From the NCBI GenBank assembly GCA_037975125.1, contig JAJQOW010000022.1, forward strand, positions 1,250,001 to 1,314,000: DNA of 64,000 bases, given 5' to 3'. The translations under genes and the position numbers were made by a program. Within the stretch, counting starts at the first letter, position 1. Each line of letters starts with the position of its first letter. Origin of the DNA: Latrodectus hesperus (lineage: Eukaryota; Arthropoda; Arachnida; Araneae; Theridiidae). This document shows positions 39,271 to 51,753 of this stretch, piece after piece. Below the pieces are notes generated by a model. It had not been told where the DNA came from, made no database searches, and was given only the letters and a program-made list of their open reading frames with translations.

Positions 39271-40020
39271 TTTTAACGCGCCATTTAGATACAAAAATTC
39301 ACTTTCAAAAATTATATTTATATTGTAATAATTTAAATACATTTATAACTTCTTATAATTATTTTTGGATTTTTTTTTGTGTTTCTTATCAAAATTTATT
39401 AAAATAAATAAAATTTATTGGAAAAATACACTTTATTGTTTATTTGTCTTAGGTTCCATGTTAATTGTATTTTTTTCCGTGATAATTTAATTATATTTTA
39501 ACTGGCCATTTAGATTCATAAATTCACTTTAAAAAATTATATTTATACTGTAATAATTTAAATACATTTATAATTTTTTATAATTCTTTTCCGATTTTTT
39601 CTTATGTTTCTTATTAAAATTTATTATAATGAATAAAATTTATTGGAAAAATACACTTTACTGTTTATTTATCTTAGGTTCCATGTTAATTGTATTTTTT
39701 TCCGTGATAGTTAAATTATATTTTAATTCGCCATTAAGATACATAAATTTATTTTCAAAAAATTAGTTTCCTATTTTAACAATTTGAGTATTTATCATAT
39801 TTTTAATTCTGTTACTATTTTTGCTTATATTTTTTTTAATTTTAGTTGGAAAATCGTATTTATGCTAAAAAAATAAACTTTATTGCTTACTTGTCTTAGG
39901 TTCTGTATTAAAAGTATTTCTCACTTCCTATATTCCAATATTATTTGAATTTTAACTCGTCATTTAGTTACATAAATTTAATTTAACAAAATTTTTTAAT
40001 TATTTTTCAACTGCAACAAT
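39271..40020 (+). repeat. 225-bp tandem repeat, about 3.3 diverged units
   Basis: Unit starts (ttttaa then a cgccatttag-like block) fall at 39271, 39496, 39721 and 39950, spaced 225, 225 and 229 bp. Each unit also has a cttaggttccatgttaattg-like segment. Divergence is high, so the array is old. Confidence 0.82.
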
Positions 40021-40329
40021 TTGAATATAAAATGTATAATCTTTCATAACTTTTTTAAAATCTTAAATAATTGTAATCATTATATATTGTGATGTTCCTC
40101 AATTAAATAAGTAATATCAAAATATGAAACAATTACAATAAAATATTTTTATTAAAATATTTCAAATTATATACTTCAATATTTCAAAGTTAATTTAAAT
40201 GGATAAAAAAAATTCTATGTTACACTTGACTATTAAAGATTAGAAGTGATAAGCTTGTAAACTTGGTTTTGTATTCATATGTTGGATTAAAATCAGATAT
40301 ATGATATCAACTGATAACGGGATAATGCC

Positions 40330-40560
40330 CTCCGTGACCTAGTGATAGTACATCGCTCTTCAGAAGGAAAGGTGCTAGGTTCGATCCCAGTCACTCTTTA
40401 ACAATGAGATATGGATGCTGCGTTTCTGCGTTTTGCATGCACGTCTGCTAGGGTGATTGATTGAGGGTTTTCCTTGTTTTTTTCTTTTGATGACCTATGA
40501 GAATTTCCGGATCACGATCTGTAAGAAAACTTTTTATAGATTGTAAATACACCAAACTAA
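40330..40560 (+). repeat. tRNA-like SINE fragment (type E)
   Basis: Head ctccgtgacctagtgatagt with B-box-like aggttcgatccc. It resembles the fragment at 5231 in layout. Borders are uncertain. Confidence 0.5.
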
Positions 40561-40664
40561 TAAGTTCTCCAGAAAGACAGTTAAACAGCGGACATTAAAA
40601 TGCCTTACATTAGCTTTAGACCGCAAAGTGATGTTGAAATCATTACAGGACAGTGGTTCTGTGA

Positions 40665-40865
40665 GCTTTCTGTATCCTAGTGATGTCTTCAGCGAGAAAG
40701 ATCTCGAGTTCGATCTCAGACACTAGTGGGTGCTTAAAAGTTTTCCGGGTCTTTTCCTTTGCGATATGTGAATACCGCTCACTCATTATGATAAGTCGTC
40801 CCGAAATTCAATTTTTGAATTTGGGGAGGACTTATCATAATGGATGCGCATAGAAAATGCGCGGT
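40665..40865 (+). repeat. tRNA-like SINE fragment with terminal hairpin
   Basis: Head tgtatcctagtgatgtcttc with B-box-like gagttcgatctc, then a body that ends in an inverted repeat (40784-40811 against 40815-40842, two mismatches). Confidence 0.5.
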
Positions 40866-41184
40866 GGATTATTTTTTTATTTTGCAATTAGTAATATTAG
40901 AAAATGTTTTGCAATTAAGTCATCAGGTTGTCTACTAAGGACAACATATTAAATAAATAATAATAAGATTTCATTTATAATTAATATTTTATTTAAAAAT
41001 TATACAAATTATTGATATTTCGCATACATCGTAACATGTAATATAACAAGTCAAGAAAACAGTTCTTGCTGTTCTCCTTTTTCCCATCAATGGTGGCAGA
41101 AAAAAATGCCATTTTTCTTGGAATTAGAATATTATGTGTCTTCTATATAAAGGAACGGAGCCATGAAAAAGTATAATATTCAAT

Positions 41185-41352
41185 CCCCGAAATCAATCTT
41201 CTGGTGGTGCCATCTATCGGAGAATTCTTAGAGCATAGTCACACTTTCATTTCCGTGGTGTTCTGGTTAAATACACCCTATTGATTTAATTTCACATAGC
41301 CATCGGCCAGTGAGTTTGGCTTGTCCAACTGCCATAAATAACAACAGCAACA
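41185..41352 (+). mobile_element. SINE family C, 5'-truncated and diverged
   Basis: Only the 3' blocks (tggtggtgccatctatcgga, gtttggcttgtcca) and the aacaacagcaacaac tail are present. Confidence 0.78.
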
Positions 41353-41405
41353 ACTAATATAGCATTAGGAAGTTTAGATGAATGCCAGAAACGAATCGCT
41401 TAACG

Positions 41406-41576
<171 letters not shown>

Positions 41577-41843
41577 TAATACTTGTGCTTGTTATATTAT
41601 GATATGAGAATTCATATCATCATTTCAAGGTGAATGGTAGTTGGATTTGAAAGAGTGGTTATAATTAGGAATCATATTGAGTCAAAAAGAAACACTTATG
41701 CAATTTTTTCACAATGTTAAAATTGTAAATTGCTTTTAGGAGAATTTCAGCTAAAACCTGTATTTTCACTACTTTGGCACAAACTTGACTAAATAGCAAA
41801 TGCATTTCAAATGCACGCTTGAGTACAATATTCTAAAATAATA

Positions 41844-43077
41844 TTGGGTTGTTCGGAAAGTAATTTCGTTTTTTCCCCACAGAGGAGTTAATTATATACT
41901 TTTTTGCACCAAACTTCACACTTAAGCCGTATAGTTATCATATGCTTTGAGAGCTCATATAGCATGTGTGTGAAAAATTCCCATTAATTCTACGCAGTAG
42001 TTTTTCGTTAGTGCCCTTTTAAATATGGAGAGCAGCATTTTCGACACATATCTTACTGTTTTGCTACAGAAAGGGTAAAAGTGCTGTTCAAGCCAGAAAG
42101 AAATTGACCGATGTGTATGGAGAAGGTGTGTTGACAGTACGCCAGTGCCAGAACTGGTTCGCTAAATTTCAATCCGGCAAGTTTGATGTCGAAGGTGCAC
42201 CACGTTCGGGAAGGCTGGTTGAAGCTGATAATGACGTGATAAAGGCATTAGTTGAAACGAACCGGCGAATAACAACAGTTTATGACCACTTGAAAGGCCT
42301 GGGATTATCCTCGATGTATGGGTTCCCCATGTTCTCACAGAGAGAAATCTGTGTCGCCGCATTGACGTCTGCGATTCGCTTCTCAAACGTCACGAAAATG
42401 ATCCGTTTTTGAAGCGCATCATTACTGGGGACGAAAAATGGGCTGTATACAACAACGTCAAACCCAATAGGTCATGGAGCAAAAAAGATGAACCGGCTGA
42501 ATCCATTTCCAAAGCCGATATTCACCAAAAAAAGGTGGTGCTGTCTGTTTGGTGGGAATTTAAAGGAATGTTTTTTTGAGCTTTTACCGGATAACACAAC
42601 TATTAATTCGGAAGTCTACTGTCATCAGCTGGACAAACTGAATGATGCACTTCAACAGAAAAAGCCAGAACTAATCAACAGGAAAGGTGTAGTGTTTCAC
42701 CAAGACAACGCGAGACCTCACACAAGTTTGGACACTCGCCAAAAGCTTTTACAGCTTGAATGGGATACAATGCCACACCCACCTTATTCTCCAGACCTGG
42801 CACCATCGGATTATCATTATTTGTTCCAATCACTCCAAAATGTTTTAGACAGTAAAACCTTCACCTCAAATGAGGAGGTCAAAAACCACCTCGATCAGTT
42901 TTTTGTCTGCAAAGACCAAAACTTTTATGAGCGTGGAATTATGCTACCACCAGAAAGATGGCAAAAGGTGTTGGACCAGAACGGCCAATATATAATTTAA
43001 TAAAGTATTTGCTTAATATAAGAAAACTGTCTTACATTTCCACAAAAAAATACGAAATTACTTTCCAAACAACCCAA
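41844..43077 (+). mobile_element. Mariner transposon with both terminal repeats, disrupted transposase
   Basis: This is a 1,234-bp element with inverted ends: ttgggttgttcggaaagtaa at the left and its near-perfect complement at the right, flanked by TA duplications (41842-41843 and 43078-43079). Transposase sequence runs from about 42038 to the stop at 43000 in several frames. It includes the R-Q-C-Q-N-W-F-A-K-F helix-turn-helix region near 42150, T-G-D-E-K-W (first Asp) near 42430, H-Q-D-N-A-R-P-H and L-A-P-S-D-Y-H with 34 residues between them (DD34D), and a G-Q-Y-I-I end. The ATG at 42025 is out of frame with the body, a short segment is missing after R-R-I-T-T, and further frameshifts occur near 42300 and 42570. 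It is non-functional but structurally complete. Confidence 0.93.
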
Positions 43078-43645
43078 TACTTACAATAATATATAACATA
43101 TCATTGAAATTAAAGGCTTTTTCTGGATCTGAAGGTATATTTTAAAACTACTAATAATTGTGTGTTCTTATACATACCCCTCTACATATAAGATATGAAA
43201 TTTTACAAAATCCATTCTATTTTTGAAATATGTCCATTTCGTTAGAAAACATTTTCCCACAATAATTGCCAGTGTTACGCCATTATTTCATAATGGCCAT
43301 TCTTTTAAAAAGTAGATGATGAATTTTTATAATTTCATAAATTAAAAGAGCAATTTTAATTTTATTAAAGCGTATACATAAAAGTATGCGTTTTTAAATT
43401 TATATTCTCAAAAATTACTTTTAAAGTATCTGAAATCATTTACTCTAATCCAATAAAAGTTATATCAAAACATAATTCAAGTATTCTTTTATTATACACA
43501 AGAGTAAATTTCTTGAGCGAGTCTGTGCTTATTGAAATTCTATATAGTTAGATAAATTATCTAATTATTTCTACCATTTAAAAAATACTGTGAGGCTAGT
43601 GCTTAATGAAACTTTTTAATTAATTAAAAGACATATAGTGTTTTT

Positions 43646-43914
43646 GCCACCCACCCTGTCTAGTGGTCAGCGTACTTGACAGCGAATAGGGAGGTCCTGG
43701 GTTCAAATCCCAGTTCGGGCATGGATGTACTTTCTCTTTCTAGTCTTTTATGATTTTCTTGTATGATTGGGTTGTGAATGGTTGCCTACGCTATAAACGG
43801 GTCCCTATGGCATGTGTGTACTGAGGAAGTCGAATTCCATACCAAATTGTGATTCAGTTGGAAAAGTGGAGCAGCACGCTCCATATTGACAGCCTGGCTG
43901 GCACATGACAACAA
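43646..43914 (+). mobile_element. SINE family A, diverged copy
   Basis: Head gccacccaccctgtctagtg, B-box variant ggttcaaatcc, body and acatgacaacaac tail. Flanks acatatagtg and acatatgcagtg suggest a decayed duplication. Confidence 0.87.
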
Positions 43915-44300
43915 CATATGCAGTGTCTACAATCAACTTAATTTGAGACATTCTTAAAATTGCACAATCTGCAAAAAAGTTTTTCGTAAATAGATTGTTG
44001 AAAATTATTTAAGTTGTAAGACACAAAGTAAGTAGTCTAACAATTTATATGGTTCCCGAGAACCTATGTATAAAAAGCGTTGTGTTGCTTATTAAAAATT
44101 CTCAAGAGTTCTTGTACATTTAGAACAATACATTTTTGAATGAAAATTTTTGGATAACTCTTTTGAAAATTCTCCCATCAGAATCATTGTAATGCTGATA
44201 ATAGCATAATTACCAAATAGACGTCAGCAAAAGACAATTAATGACACAAATCATCAACTTATGATTATAATTGATTCTTTTGTTCTCGTCTTTATTTCAG

Positions 44301-44609
44301 TCAAACCGGAAGTTCGTCTTCCACACAGCTTCGTCGACGTGGCAGGCGAGGAGGGGGAGGCAGCCAGGCTGGTCTGCTTGGCGGAGGGGGCGCCGGACAT
44401 CAGTTTCGTCTGGTCGTACAACGGCGGCGTCATTGGCGACAACTTCAGCAGCAGCAAGTACGCCTCACAGGCCGCTCAACTGGACGATATGACGTGGGAG
44501 AGCGTCCTCTTTGTCAAGCACCTGCAGGCTAACGACTTTGGCTACTACACGTGCGTGGCGCGTAATGAGTTGGGCCATGACCATGTGAAAGTCAAGCTCA
44601 GGAGAAGAG
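44301..44609 (+). CDS. Nephrin/Sns-like receptor, membrane-proximal Ig domain exon
   Basis: This 309-nt phase 1-1 exon encodes the last Ig module before the FN3 domain. The acceptor tctttatttcag ends at 44300 and the donor gtaagt starts at 44610. It has a K-P-E-V linker, the B-strand Cys in R-L-V-C-L-A-E-G, the C-strand Trp in F-V-W-S-Y-N-G, and the F-strand motif D-F-G-Y-Y-T-C-V-A-R-N-E-L-G. It also has a long C'-D loop with an N-F-S sequon. It ends in a run of three Arg, followed by a split Gly codon that leads straight into the Pro-Pro-Asp-Pro-Pro opening of the FN3 exon. The exon is strongly GC-rich (gcg, ggc and gcc codons) against an AT-rich background. Ig followed directly by a single FN3 is the membrane-proximal order in nephrin, Sns and SYG-2. 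Confidence 0.93.
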
Positions 44610-44849
44610 GTAAGTTTCTGTGAAGCATCCATGGTTGGTTAATGGAAACCATACGTGAAAATAGCTCCAGCAGATTTTGAAATGCATACTTTTTTAAAGT
44701 ACTATCATAGGCTCATAAACTTGATTATTCATTTACATCTCTAATCATTGGATTGTAGGTACCATTTTAATTCCATGTCGTCCGGCTTCCAAAACTACTC
44801 TAAGAACTACTCTAGAACTCTCTTAAAACTACTCTAGATAGCTAAGTAA

Positions 44850-45440
44850 CAGAACTAACCAGACCGACCCACCCGAAGGTACACGGTGATAGCAATGACT
44901 GATCGATGGAGAAATCCACCCAGGACGAGGTGGCCATGCGCTATCGAGTAGCCATAGGCACCCCACTCCCAATCCAATACTACAACGATGGTGTAAAGCC
45001 AGGTGCCAAAGTCCATGACTTCCAGGGGACCGCCAGGCATTAACCGTAGTTCGGCGACCATCAGCCAGGGTCTACCAAGACCCAGTCCCCCAACGAAAGA
45101 TTTAAAATCAAAGGGCATCTTGCCTTTAATAAACAAAATAAAATACAACTTGTATATAAAATAATGTTACAACTTGTAAACAATAAAATATAGTACATAA
45201 TTATTTGACTTTAAATTACATTGTTGAAATAATATATTTACAATAATTTATAGTAGTTTACAATTGATTAATATAATAGTCTACATAATATATTAGGTAT
45301 TACAATAAGTTAAAAGGTGTTGTTGTAATCTAACTGTAATTATTTCTTTGATTCCCTCTTTAAAACCCGGACAACACAAGAGTTCTTTTATGGTCTTGTC
45401 TCTGTAGTTATGTGGAAAATGTTTTTTTCGAAAGAAAGAA
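44850..45440 (+). mobile_element. Unclassified insertion with 14-bp target duplication
   Basis: A perfect 14-bp direct repeat, agatagctaagtaa, lies at 44836-44849 and 45441-45454 and brackets 591 bp. The first 290 bp are GC-rich and unlike anything around them. The rest is AT-rich and ends in a gaaagaaagaa tail. The repeat plus the simple 3' tail suggest a retroposon, perhaps a 5'-truncated LINE end. A 97-codon open frame on the minus strand (44855-45148) lies in the GC-rich part. I do not recognise it and do not call it a gene. Confidence 0.65.
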
Positions 45441-45502
45441 AGATAGCTAAGTAAGAATTACCCGCTTATTGTTAATGGCTTTCCAATTTCCGCTATAGCT
45501 TT

Positions 45503-45884
45503 ATTGTTCTTACTAATGACACTTGGAAAAGCCAAGCTCGCTATGCCTTTGCTATGCGAATTTAAGTCAATTGGGAGTGTCTTTCATTTAATGAGAGCAC
45601 CATGAAGGTGAAAGTACGACTTTTGATCTCCAAATCCTCCGATAGATGGCAGCACCATAGGATAAGCTCCCTCAATTTTGGCATTGATCTGATGGGGGAG
45701 TAAATTACTCCAAACAATTGAACTCATGGTAACTGCTCAATGACCGACCACAGGACTTTCGATTCCACAGATTTAACGAGCACGTATATCGCATGTACTC
45801 GGTGGGTCTTTGGCGGCATTGAGAATCGTACCCCACCCTTCCGGATGGAAAGCCGATACCCTAACCACTAGGCTACCACGGCCC
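45503..45884 (-). mobile_element. SINE family C, full copy
   Basis: A complete family C copy in reverse, ending at the gctaccacggcccc head complement. Flanks cgctatagcttt (45491-45502) and cgctgttgcttt (45885-45896) fit a 12-bp duplication with two changes. Confidence 0.9.
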
Positions 45885-46367
45885 CGCTGTTGCTTTTAAA
45901 AAGGCATCTTTTCCATAGAAATTTCGACATATAAATATCACAAATTACGAACTTTGAAGACGAAAAGTCATACTTCAGATGGTATTTTTCTTATTTATAA
46001 GTTCTCATGTTGTATTTACACTTATTTTCACTTCGAAACTAGTTTTATATCTCCCCATTGGCAACCATTGCGACTTTTTTTTTTGTCACCAAATTAAGGT
46101 CATGTTTCTTAACGCGGGAATTTTTCAACAATTCAAAAAATACGCATTTTATAAAATTTTAAATCACATAATGGTATAAAAAATCTAAAAAAAGTATTAC
46201 TGGAAAATGAATAAAAACTTTTTTGTTGGGTATGCTTTCTCTTCAAACAACCGGTAAAAATGATAAGTAAATAACAATGACTTACTTGATATGACATCAA
46301 GGTCACATGTCAAATATGCTCGGTGATATTATGGAAAAATAAATACGAAAAATATAATAATAACAAG

Positions 46368-47425
46368 CTGACCCAGCCACGCGTTGCAGTGGCTGAGTTT
46401 TTAAAATACATTGAATCAATTTTTTACTAATTCTTGGGTTCAATCAAATTAATATTTTCTAAAAAAATTTAGAATAGGTTCATTCATGGGAGATTAAAAA
46501 TAAAACGTTTCACCAAAATTTAATAGTAATAGGTAAAGTATCGAAATTTTGAAATTAAGCACAAATCAACATATACTTTCTGAATTTACATTTTATTCAT
46601 CTTATATTAAATTATAGTTTGTAATCAGTGACTTACTTATAAAATATACTATATAAATTAAAGACATCTAAAAATAAATTGTTATAAATGAGGTAGATAA
46701 CATTGACATCGAACTATTATTATTTTAATTTTAAATTATATTAAAACTAAAAAATTTTTCCGCGGCATTATACTGAAATAAAAAAAAATTAAAAGAATTT
46801 ATCATTTGAATAAATAAATTAGATCAAAATGTTCTACTGAATAAATTAATAATTATCAAATTATAAAATAAAAATAAAAAAAATAAAAGGCTATCAAGAA
46901 ATACTTACATATTTTCGAGGTGGTATGAAAATTAGTAGAGAAAAACAGTAATAAATAAAATTTTATTTTACTATTTATAATATTAAAAATATTCAAACTG
47001 AATACTGCACAATAATAACACAATACAAAGTATAATTATGAAAATGATTCACGAAAAATTGTTATAGTATCATTATACGTCATGAAAATATATGTAAATT
47101 CTATATTTAACCACGCGCTTGCGCGCGCACGATAATTTTCTCGAAGATGGTATAATATAGAAAAATAAACGTCGCCATCTGCCGAATACCTGTGCAACTT
47201 AGATGCTAAACCGCCATCTATTAGGAACTTACAGAACTAACCAAAAAAAATAAAAAGAAAATTTAGGATTGTACTACCCCTAACATTTAGGGGGATGAAA
47301 AATAGATGTTGGCCGATTCTCATAGATACCGGATAAGCACAAAAAATTTCATCAAAATCGGTCAAGCCGTTTCGGAGGAGTATGGCAACGAAAACTGTGA
47401 CACGAGAATTTTATATATTAGATTA
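46368..47425 (+). repeat. Dispersed-repeat island, unassigned
   Basis: It begins agctgacccagccacgcgtt and ends near a segment reading atcaaaatcggtcaagccgt followed by a gaattttatatattagat-like end. Segments of this kind recur across arthropod genomes and are probably transposon-derived (Helitron or LINE-like). Borders and class are not established. No ORF is recognisable. Confidence 0.45.
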
Positions 47426-49669
47426 ACAAAAATATATAAGAAAAAGATAATAATAAATAAACAAAAAAATGGGGAAAAAAAAACAATTGACGATGTTGAA
47501 AGTACAAAAGAGAAATATAATAATTAATTAAAAGATATATATAAGAAAATTATATTATAAATAAACAAAATAAAAAATATAAATAATAAATAAATAAAAA
47601 GAAATTTGAAAAAAGAACACTTCACGATGTTTGGACGCTGACGACAATGAAACTCAACACTAAACATAGAACAAAAAGTTCGAATTGAGAGTAAAACGAA
47701 AACTTCAAATACTGTTGCCACTGAAAAGAACCATATATATGACATAAAAATTATGTAAAACACGAGAAAAACCAAATCTGGCAACAAAAAAATCTGAAAA
47801 GTAGCAAAAACTCAATTTGGCAACACTATAATCAAAACAAAATCTCAAGTTGTCAACACTACAATCAAAACAAAGGACGCAAGATTTGGCGAGAAATCAC
47901 TTGGGGGAGGGAATATCAAACTTACACCTTCATTTCATAAAATTGATACAATAAAAATTGTCAGCATACTTTATAATATTTAAATTTAAAAAAGAATACT
48001 ATGTTAACATGTATTCGTCAAATCCAGCAAACGGAAATCGAAAGTTTTTGGGGTTGTCTTCGTTTAGCTGTGGATTTTTTCTTCCAATTATTTACCATTT
48101 CATCTCGTATCTGTGAAAATCGAGTAGTAAAGAATTATTTCTAAAAGGGTTTCATAATTTGAATATTGACGATTTAATGCAATACGACTTTTGTTAACAA
48201 ATAGGTTTTTTAAATTCATTTTGACTTTGCTATTTGACATTCTTATAAAGCATTTACATATGGCTTACATATATTTACATATATTAGTTACATATTATAT
48301 AATTTAGTTCATAAAGACTCCTCAATTTTTGATGTTCTCTTCTTATTTATTATTTTTAGATTTGATATTTCGTGTTAAAATAAGAGATTAATTTTCTTCC
48401 ATCAAAATTTATAAGGAAGTAATAAAAATGTCCGAGTAAAATAATTTTACTGAAAATTACTTTTCAAGATTTGCCAAATCTAATATTCATTCTTAGTTTA
48501 ACAAATCGAAACGCTCTTTATTTTTTTAAAAGGTGTCTTATAAACAAGTGATTAGTTTATGCATTTTTTAAATTTAAATTTAATAATTTTAGAGACAATT
48601 TTCATTCGATTTTCTTTCCTTTGTTCTAAGTTAATAATATTCTGAGAAATACTTCATTGAAACCAGTTTAAATCTTCTAAAATTAATCACTTTAATATTT
48701 CTTGAAAAGAAATTTTTAAGGTGGGTTTATGTTGCGCAGTCGACTATAATCATCCCTAAAGGGGATTTTCGCAATGTGGTACGAAGAGACTAGTGATTAC
48801 AGCGAAATATTTTAAGAATTTGATTGTTGGATTCTTAATCAATATTTTAAAACACTTCTACGTCAAACCCTTAATCGTATCGCATCACTCTTTAAAACTA
48901 TCTGCATTTTAGTTTTAAGTATTTAATGATAGACGCCCAACTCAAAAACTTAATCTTGTCCTAGTAAAAGTATCTATTGTTCAAATCATTTAACCTATTT
49001 GAGTTTTTCCAAAGAAAGGTTCTCAAAATTTGTAAAAACATAGTAATGTAATGCATTTTATTTACTTTTGCTGTTTATGGTTAAATTATTTGCATCGAGT
49101 TTAGCAAAGTAATTGCGATAACCAAACCACTGTTACACAATGTAATAAAATGTATAGGTATTTTATGTATAATCTCATCAATCATTTTCGCTGGGAAAAT
49201 ATGTCACCAAATATTCCGATTTAGTATCAAACGTTACAAATCAATGACTCTATTATTTGAGCTATTTCATTGCTTACGATAATGTTTTATGTTTGCAATA
49301 CATGCAAGCTTCAAATTCACGATTGCGTTTTCTGTAACCATGCCGATGTAAAAAATGAAATATGAAATACGAAGAAAGCTTTTGTCCATTTGTTTCAATA
49401 AAAAATGTAATGTGACTGTTCTGTTACTTCCCTCATACTTTGGAAAATTTTGATTTAAATTTGTAACATTTGGCGAGTCATTTTTTTTGGCTAAAACACC
49501 CGACGGGTTTAGACATAAGTACCATATGATACGTCGTTGTTATTAACTAACATCCATCCATTTCTCGTATATTTTCAAACTTTTGGATTCAACAAGAGGT
49601 GGAATTGTCTACTTGTATATAGGGAAACCAAAAATGCATGATACTAAAATCTTACATTCTTTTTCCTAG

Positions 49670-49957
49670 GTCCACCAGATCCACCGTACAACATCCGAAT
49701 CGTGAATACTTCGGCTGATAGTGTTGTTCTGAGTTGGACACCAGGCTATAGCAGCGGACTTCCACAACAGTTCCGAATCAGGTACCAGGTGATCGAATCC
49801 AACACTGCCAAATACACCGATGTCTTCCCCACCAATTCCACAGTATTCACCTTGCATGGCTTAGAACCCGAAAAGGAATACACATTTAGTTTATCAGCCA
49901 GGAATATGCTGGGAGAAAGCCTGTACAGCAAAGAAAATACAAGAGCCATCACGCAAA
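49670..49957 (+). CDS. Nephrin/Sns-like receptor, fibronectin type III exon
   Basis: This 288-nt phase 1-1 exon encodes a complete FN3 module. The acceptor ttctttttcctag ends at 49669 and the donor gtaagg starts at 49958. It opens with P-P-D-P-P, then V-V-L-S-W-T-P-G, a Q-F-R-I-R-Y core strand, the T-V-F-T-L-H-G-L-E-P turn, and Y-T-F-S-L-S-A-R-N-M-L-G-E-S. From known family features, the Trp-x-Pro-Gly / Gly-Leu-Pro-Gln / Ile-Arg-Tyr pattern is what the single FN3 of nephrins looks like, and it is the strongest evidence for the family call. N-T-S and N-S-T sequons are present. The next exon should begin at phase 1 and carry the juxtamembrane and transmembrane part. It is not recognisable in the remaining 14 kb. 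Orthology to sns versus hbs cannot be settled here. Confidence 0.92.
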
Positions 49958-50045
49958 GTAAGGAATGTTTGAAACACTGTTTTTCTCAAACCTAAGATGT
50001 TTCATTTTTATTGTAAATATACTGTTACAGAAAATAATAGAAATA

Positions 50046-50859
50046 CAGGGTGATCTTTTTTAAAGTGACAGTGTTTGGAGCGTCCTGTAGCGTGATCTAT
50101 GAGCCGAAATGACACCAAACTTGGTATTTAAACTAATCAAAATACGGAAAAAAAATTCCGTGAAAACTTATCAAAACATGGGAAAAACGATTCCGTAAAA
50201 AATATTTAGTTCCAAAAATGACCTCTAGGGCATTTTGTGGCGCTGCTGTAGCTTACAATAACGAGAATTAGCATAAAACACGGGTATCAAAGCGAAATGC
50301 AAATGTTGTGCGATGACAGTGCCAGTAATAGGGGTTGTAAAAGCAAGTAGTATAGACAGCTCCGGCAACTAATCTTAGCTGAAGTAATTGAGCTCCAGTG
50401 GCCATGCCTATTACGTTACCGGAACGTGCGTTTATGTTGGTGGAGTATCAAATTTGTCTATTCTAAAGGATAACATAACAAAGACAGTGGGGAATACTCC
50501 TCGTTGTATATTACGCACGACTGTGGAGAACGTTGTGCACAGAATGCACGGTGTTATTTCTGAGAACGGTGCTCACATTGAATGTGGTCTAATTCCTCAC
50601 CGGGGAAGTTAATGAAGTAAATAAATATTAATAATTTAAATTTACGATTGTATGTGTTGGTATTTTTCTTTTCTCACATTTTGTACATTGTAAAGCGCTA
50701 CAAAATTCCCTAGCGGCGATTTTAGGGACTAAAATAGTTTTCACGGAATCCTTTTTCCCTTGTTTTGATAAGTCTAAATAACAAGTTTGGCCCCATTTCG
50801 GCTATTAGATCGCGCTACAGGGCGCTCCAAACACTGTCACTTTAAAATAGATCACCCTG
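50046..50859 (+). mobile_element. Internally deleted Tc1/mariner-type element, copy 2
   Basis: This is a sister of the element at 20273: 814 bp, the same cagggtgatc / gatcaccctg ends, and TA duplications at 50044-50045 and 50860-50861. The M-P-I-T-L-P-E-R-A-F-M-L-V-E-Y start (50404) and the N-G-A-H-I-E C-terminus are joined at the same internal point as in copy 1. A short extra segment near 50160-50200 repeats the 5' end. It starts only 88 bp after the FN3 exon donor, inside the intron. Confidence 0.87.
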
Positions 50860-51456
50860 TATATTGTCTCCAATCACACTTGAAAATGTGCGAGAAAATT
50901 ATTACAGTGATTAACGGAATGCTTCACTCGCAAAATCGATTCATTTCACTTATTTAATTTTAATAAATTTTAAAATTTAAAAGCTTTGTATTATTACATA
51001 ACTGTAAATATTCAGAAGAATTAGCTCGTTTAAATTGATTAATACTTCTATTCTACAAAACTACTTCTCTGAAGTTTTTTTTTTCATAGTTAAATGATTG
51101 TTTACAGTTGTTGTTTAATAGTTAAATAATGTTTTTTCACAGTTAAATAATCAAATGCAAATTCTATTAAGCCTTCAGTACATCTTCCTGTAAAATTCCC
51201 GATAAGAAAAATGGCAATACAGTATTAATTATCTATATATTCAAATATCAGCTATTTTACTGCAGATTGCACAAATTTTCATTGGTTATTGGTAAATGAA
51301 ATATTAATCCTAAAGGATTGACAGATCATACCAAGTTTCTTATCAATAATTCAATTTCGTTTCTGGAAATACATATTATTTTGCAGAAGAGTGTATATTC
51401 ATATAACTGAAATAATATTCTAAAATAGAATATATATTATACATATTATACATAGA

Positions 51457-51753
51457 GCCAACCGATGGCTGAGTGGTTAACACTCCTTATTCCTGTGCTG
51501 TGGGTCCTGGGTTCGAATCCCGGTTCGGGCATGGATGTTACTTTCTTTCTCTATTCTCTCTATCCTTTCTTCCGTGATGATGTATGAATGTGGCCCACCC
51601 TATAAAGGGGTTTGTGGTGGTATGACGCGGATAACGCTACTCGCCTCCGTGACTTTGTTCACAGGTGCCCGCTGGGTAACGACAAATGAGTAGCAGTCTC
51701 TGGCCTTGCTGTGGCATAGAGTTTAACCCTCAAGTGCCCGCCGTTGGAAAAAA
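51457..51753 (+). mobile_element. SINE family D, full copy
   Basis: A perfect 14-bp duplication, atattatacataga (51443-51456 and 51754-51767), defines the full family D unit of about 297 bp with a short A tail. Confidence 0.93.

Larger units (their letters stand above)
44610..49669 (+). other. Intron, 5.1 kb, phase 1
   Basis: This is the intron between the last Ig exon and the FN3 exon, donor gtaagt and acceptor ttcctag. It holds an insertion with perfect flanking repeats (44850-45440), a SINE at 45503 and a dispersed-repeat island near 46368-47425. In 47430-47900 the intron is A-rich with imperfect duplications. I recognise nothing in 45900-46365 and 47900-49660. Confidence 0.85.

Noticed and set aside
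44855..45148. 97-codon minus-strand ORF in GC-rich DNA
   Set aside because: It lies inside an insertion with a target duplication, is not recognisable as a protein, and GC-rich sequence easily stays open. Kept only as part of a finding.
50388..50612. 74-codon ORF as a small gene
   Set aside because: It covers the C-terminal remnant of a deleted transposase, read together with out-of-frame sequence inside a non-autonomous element.
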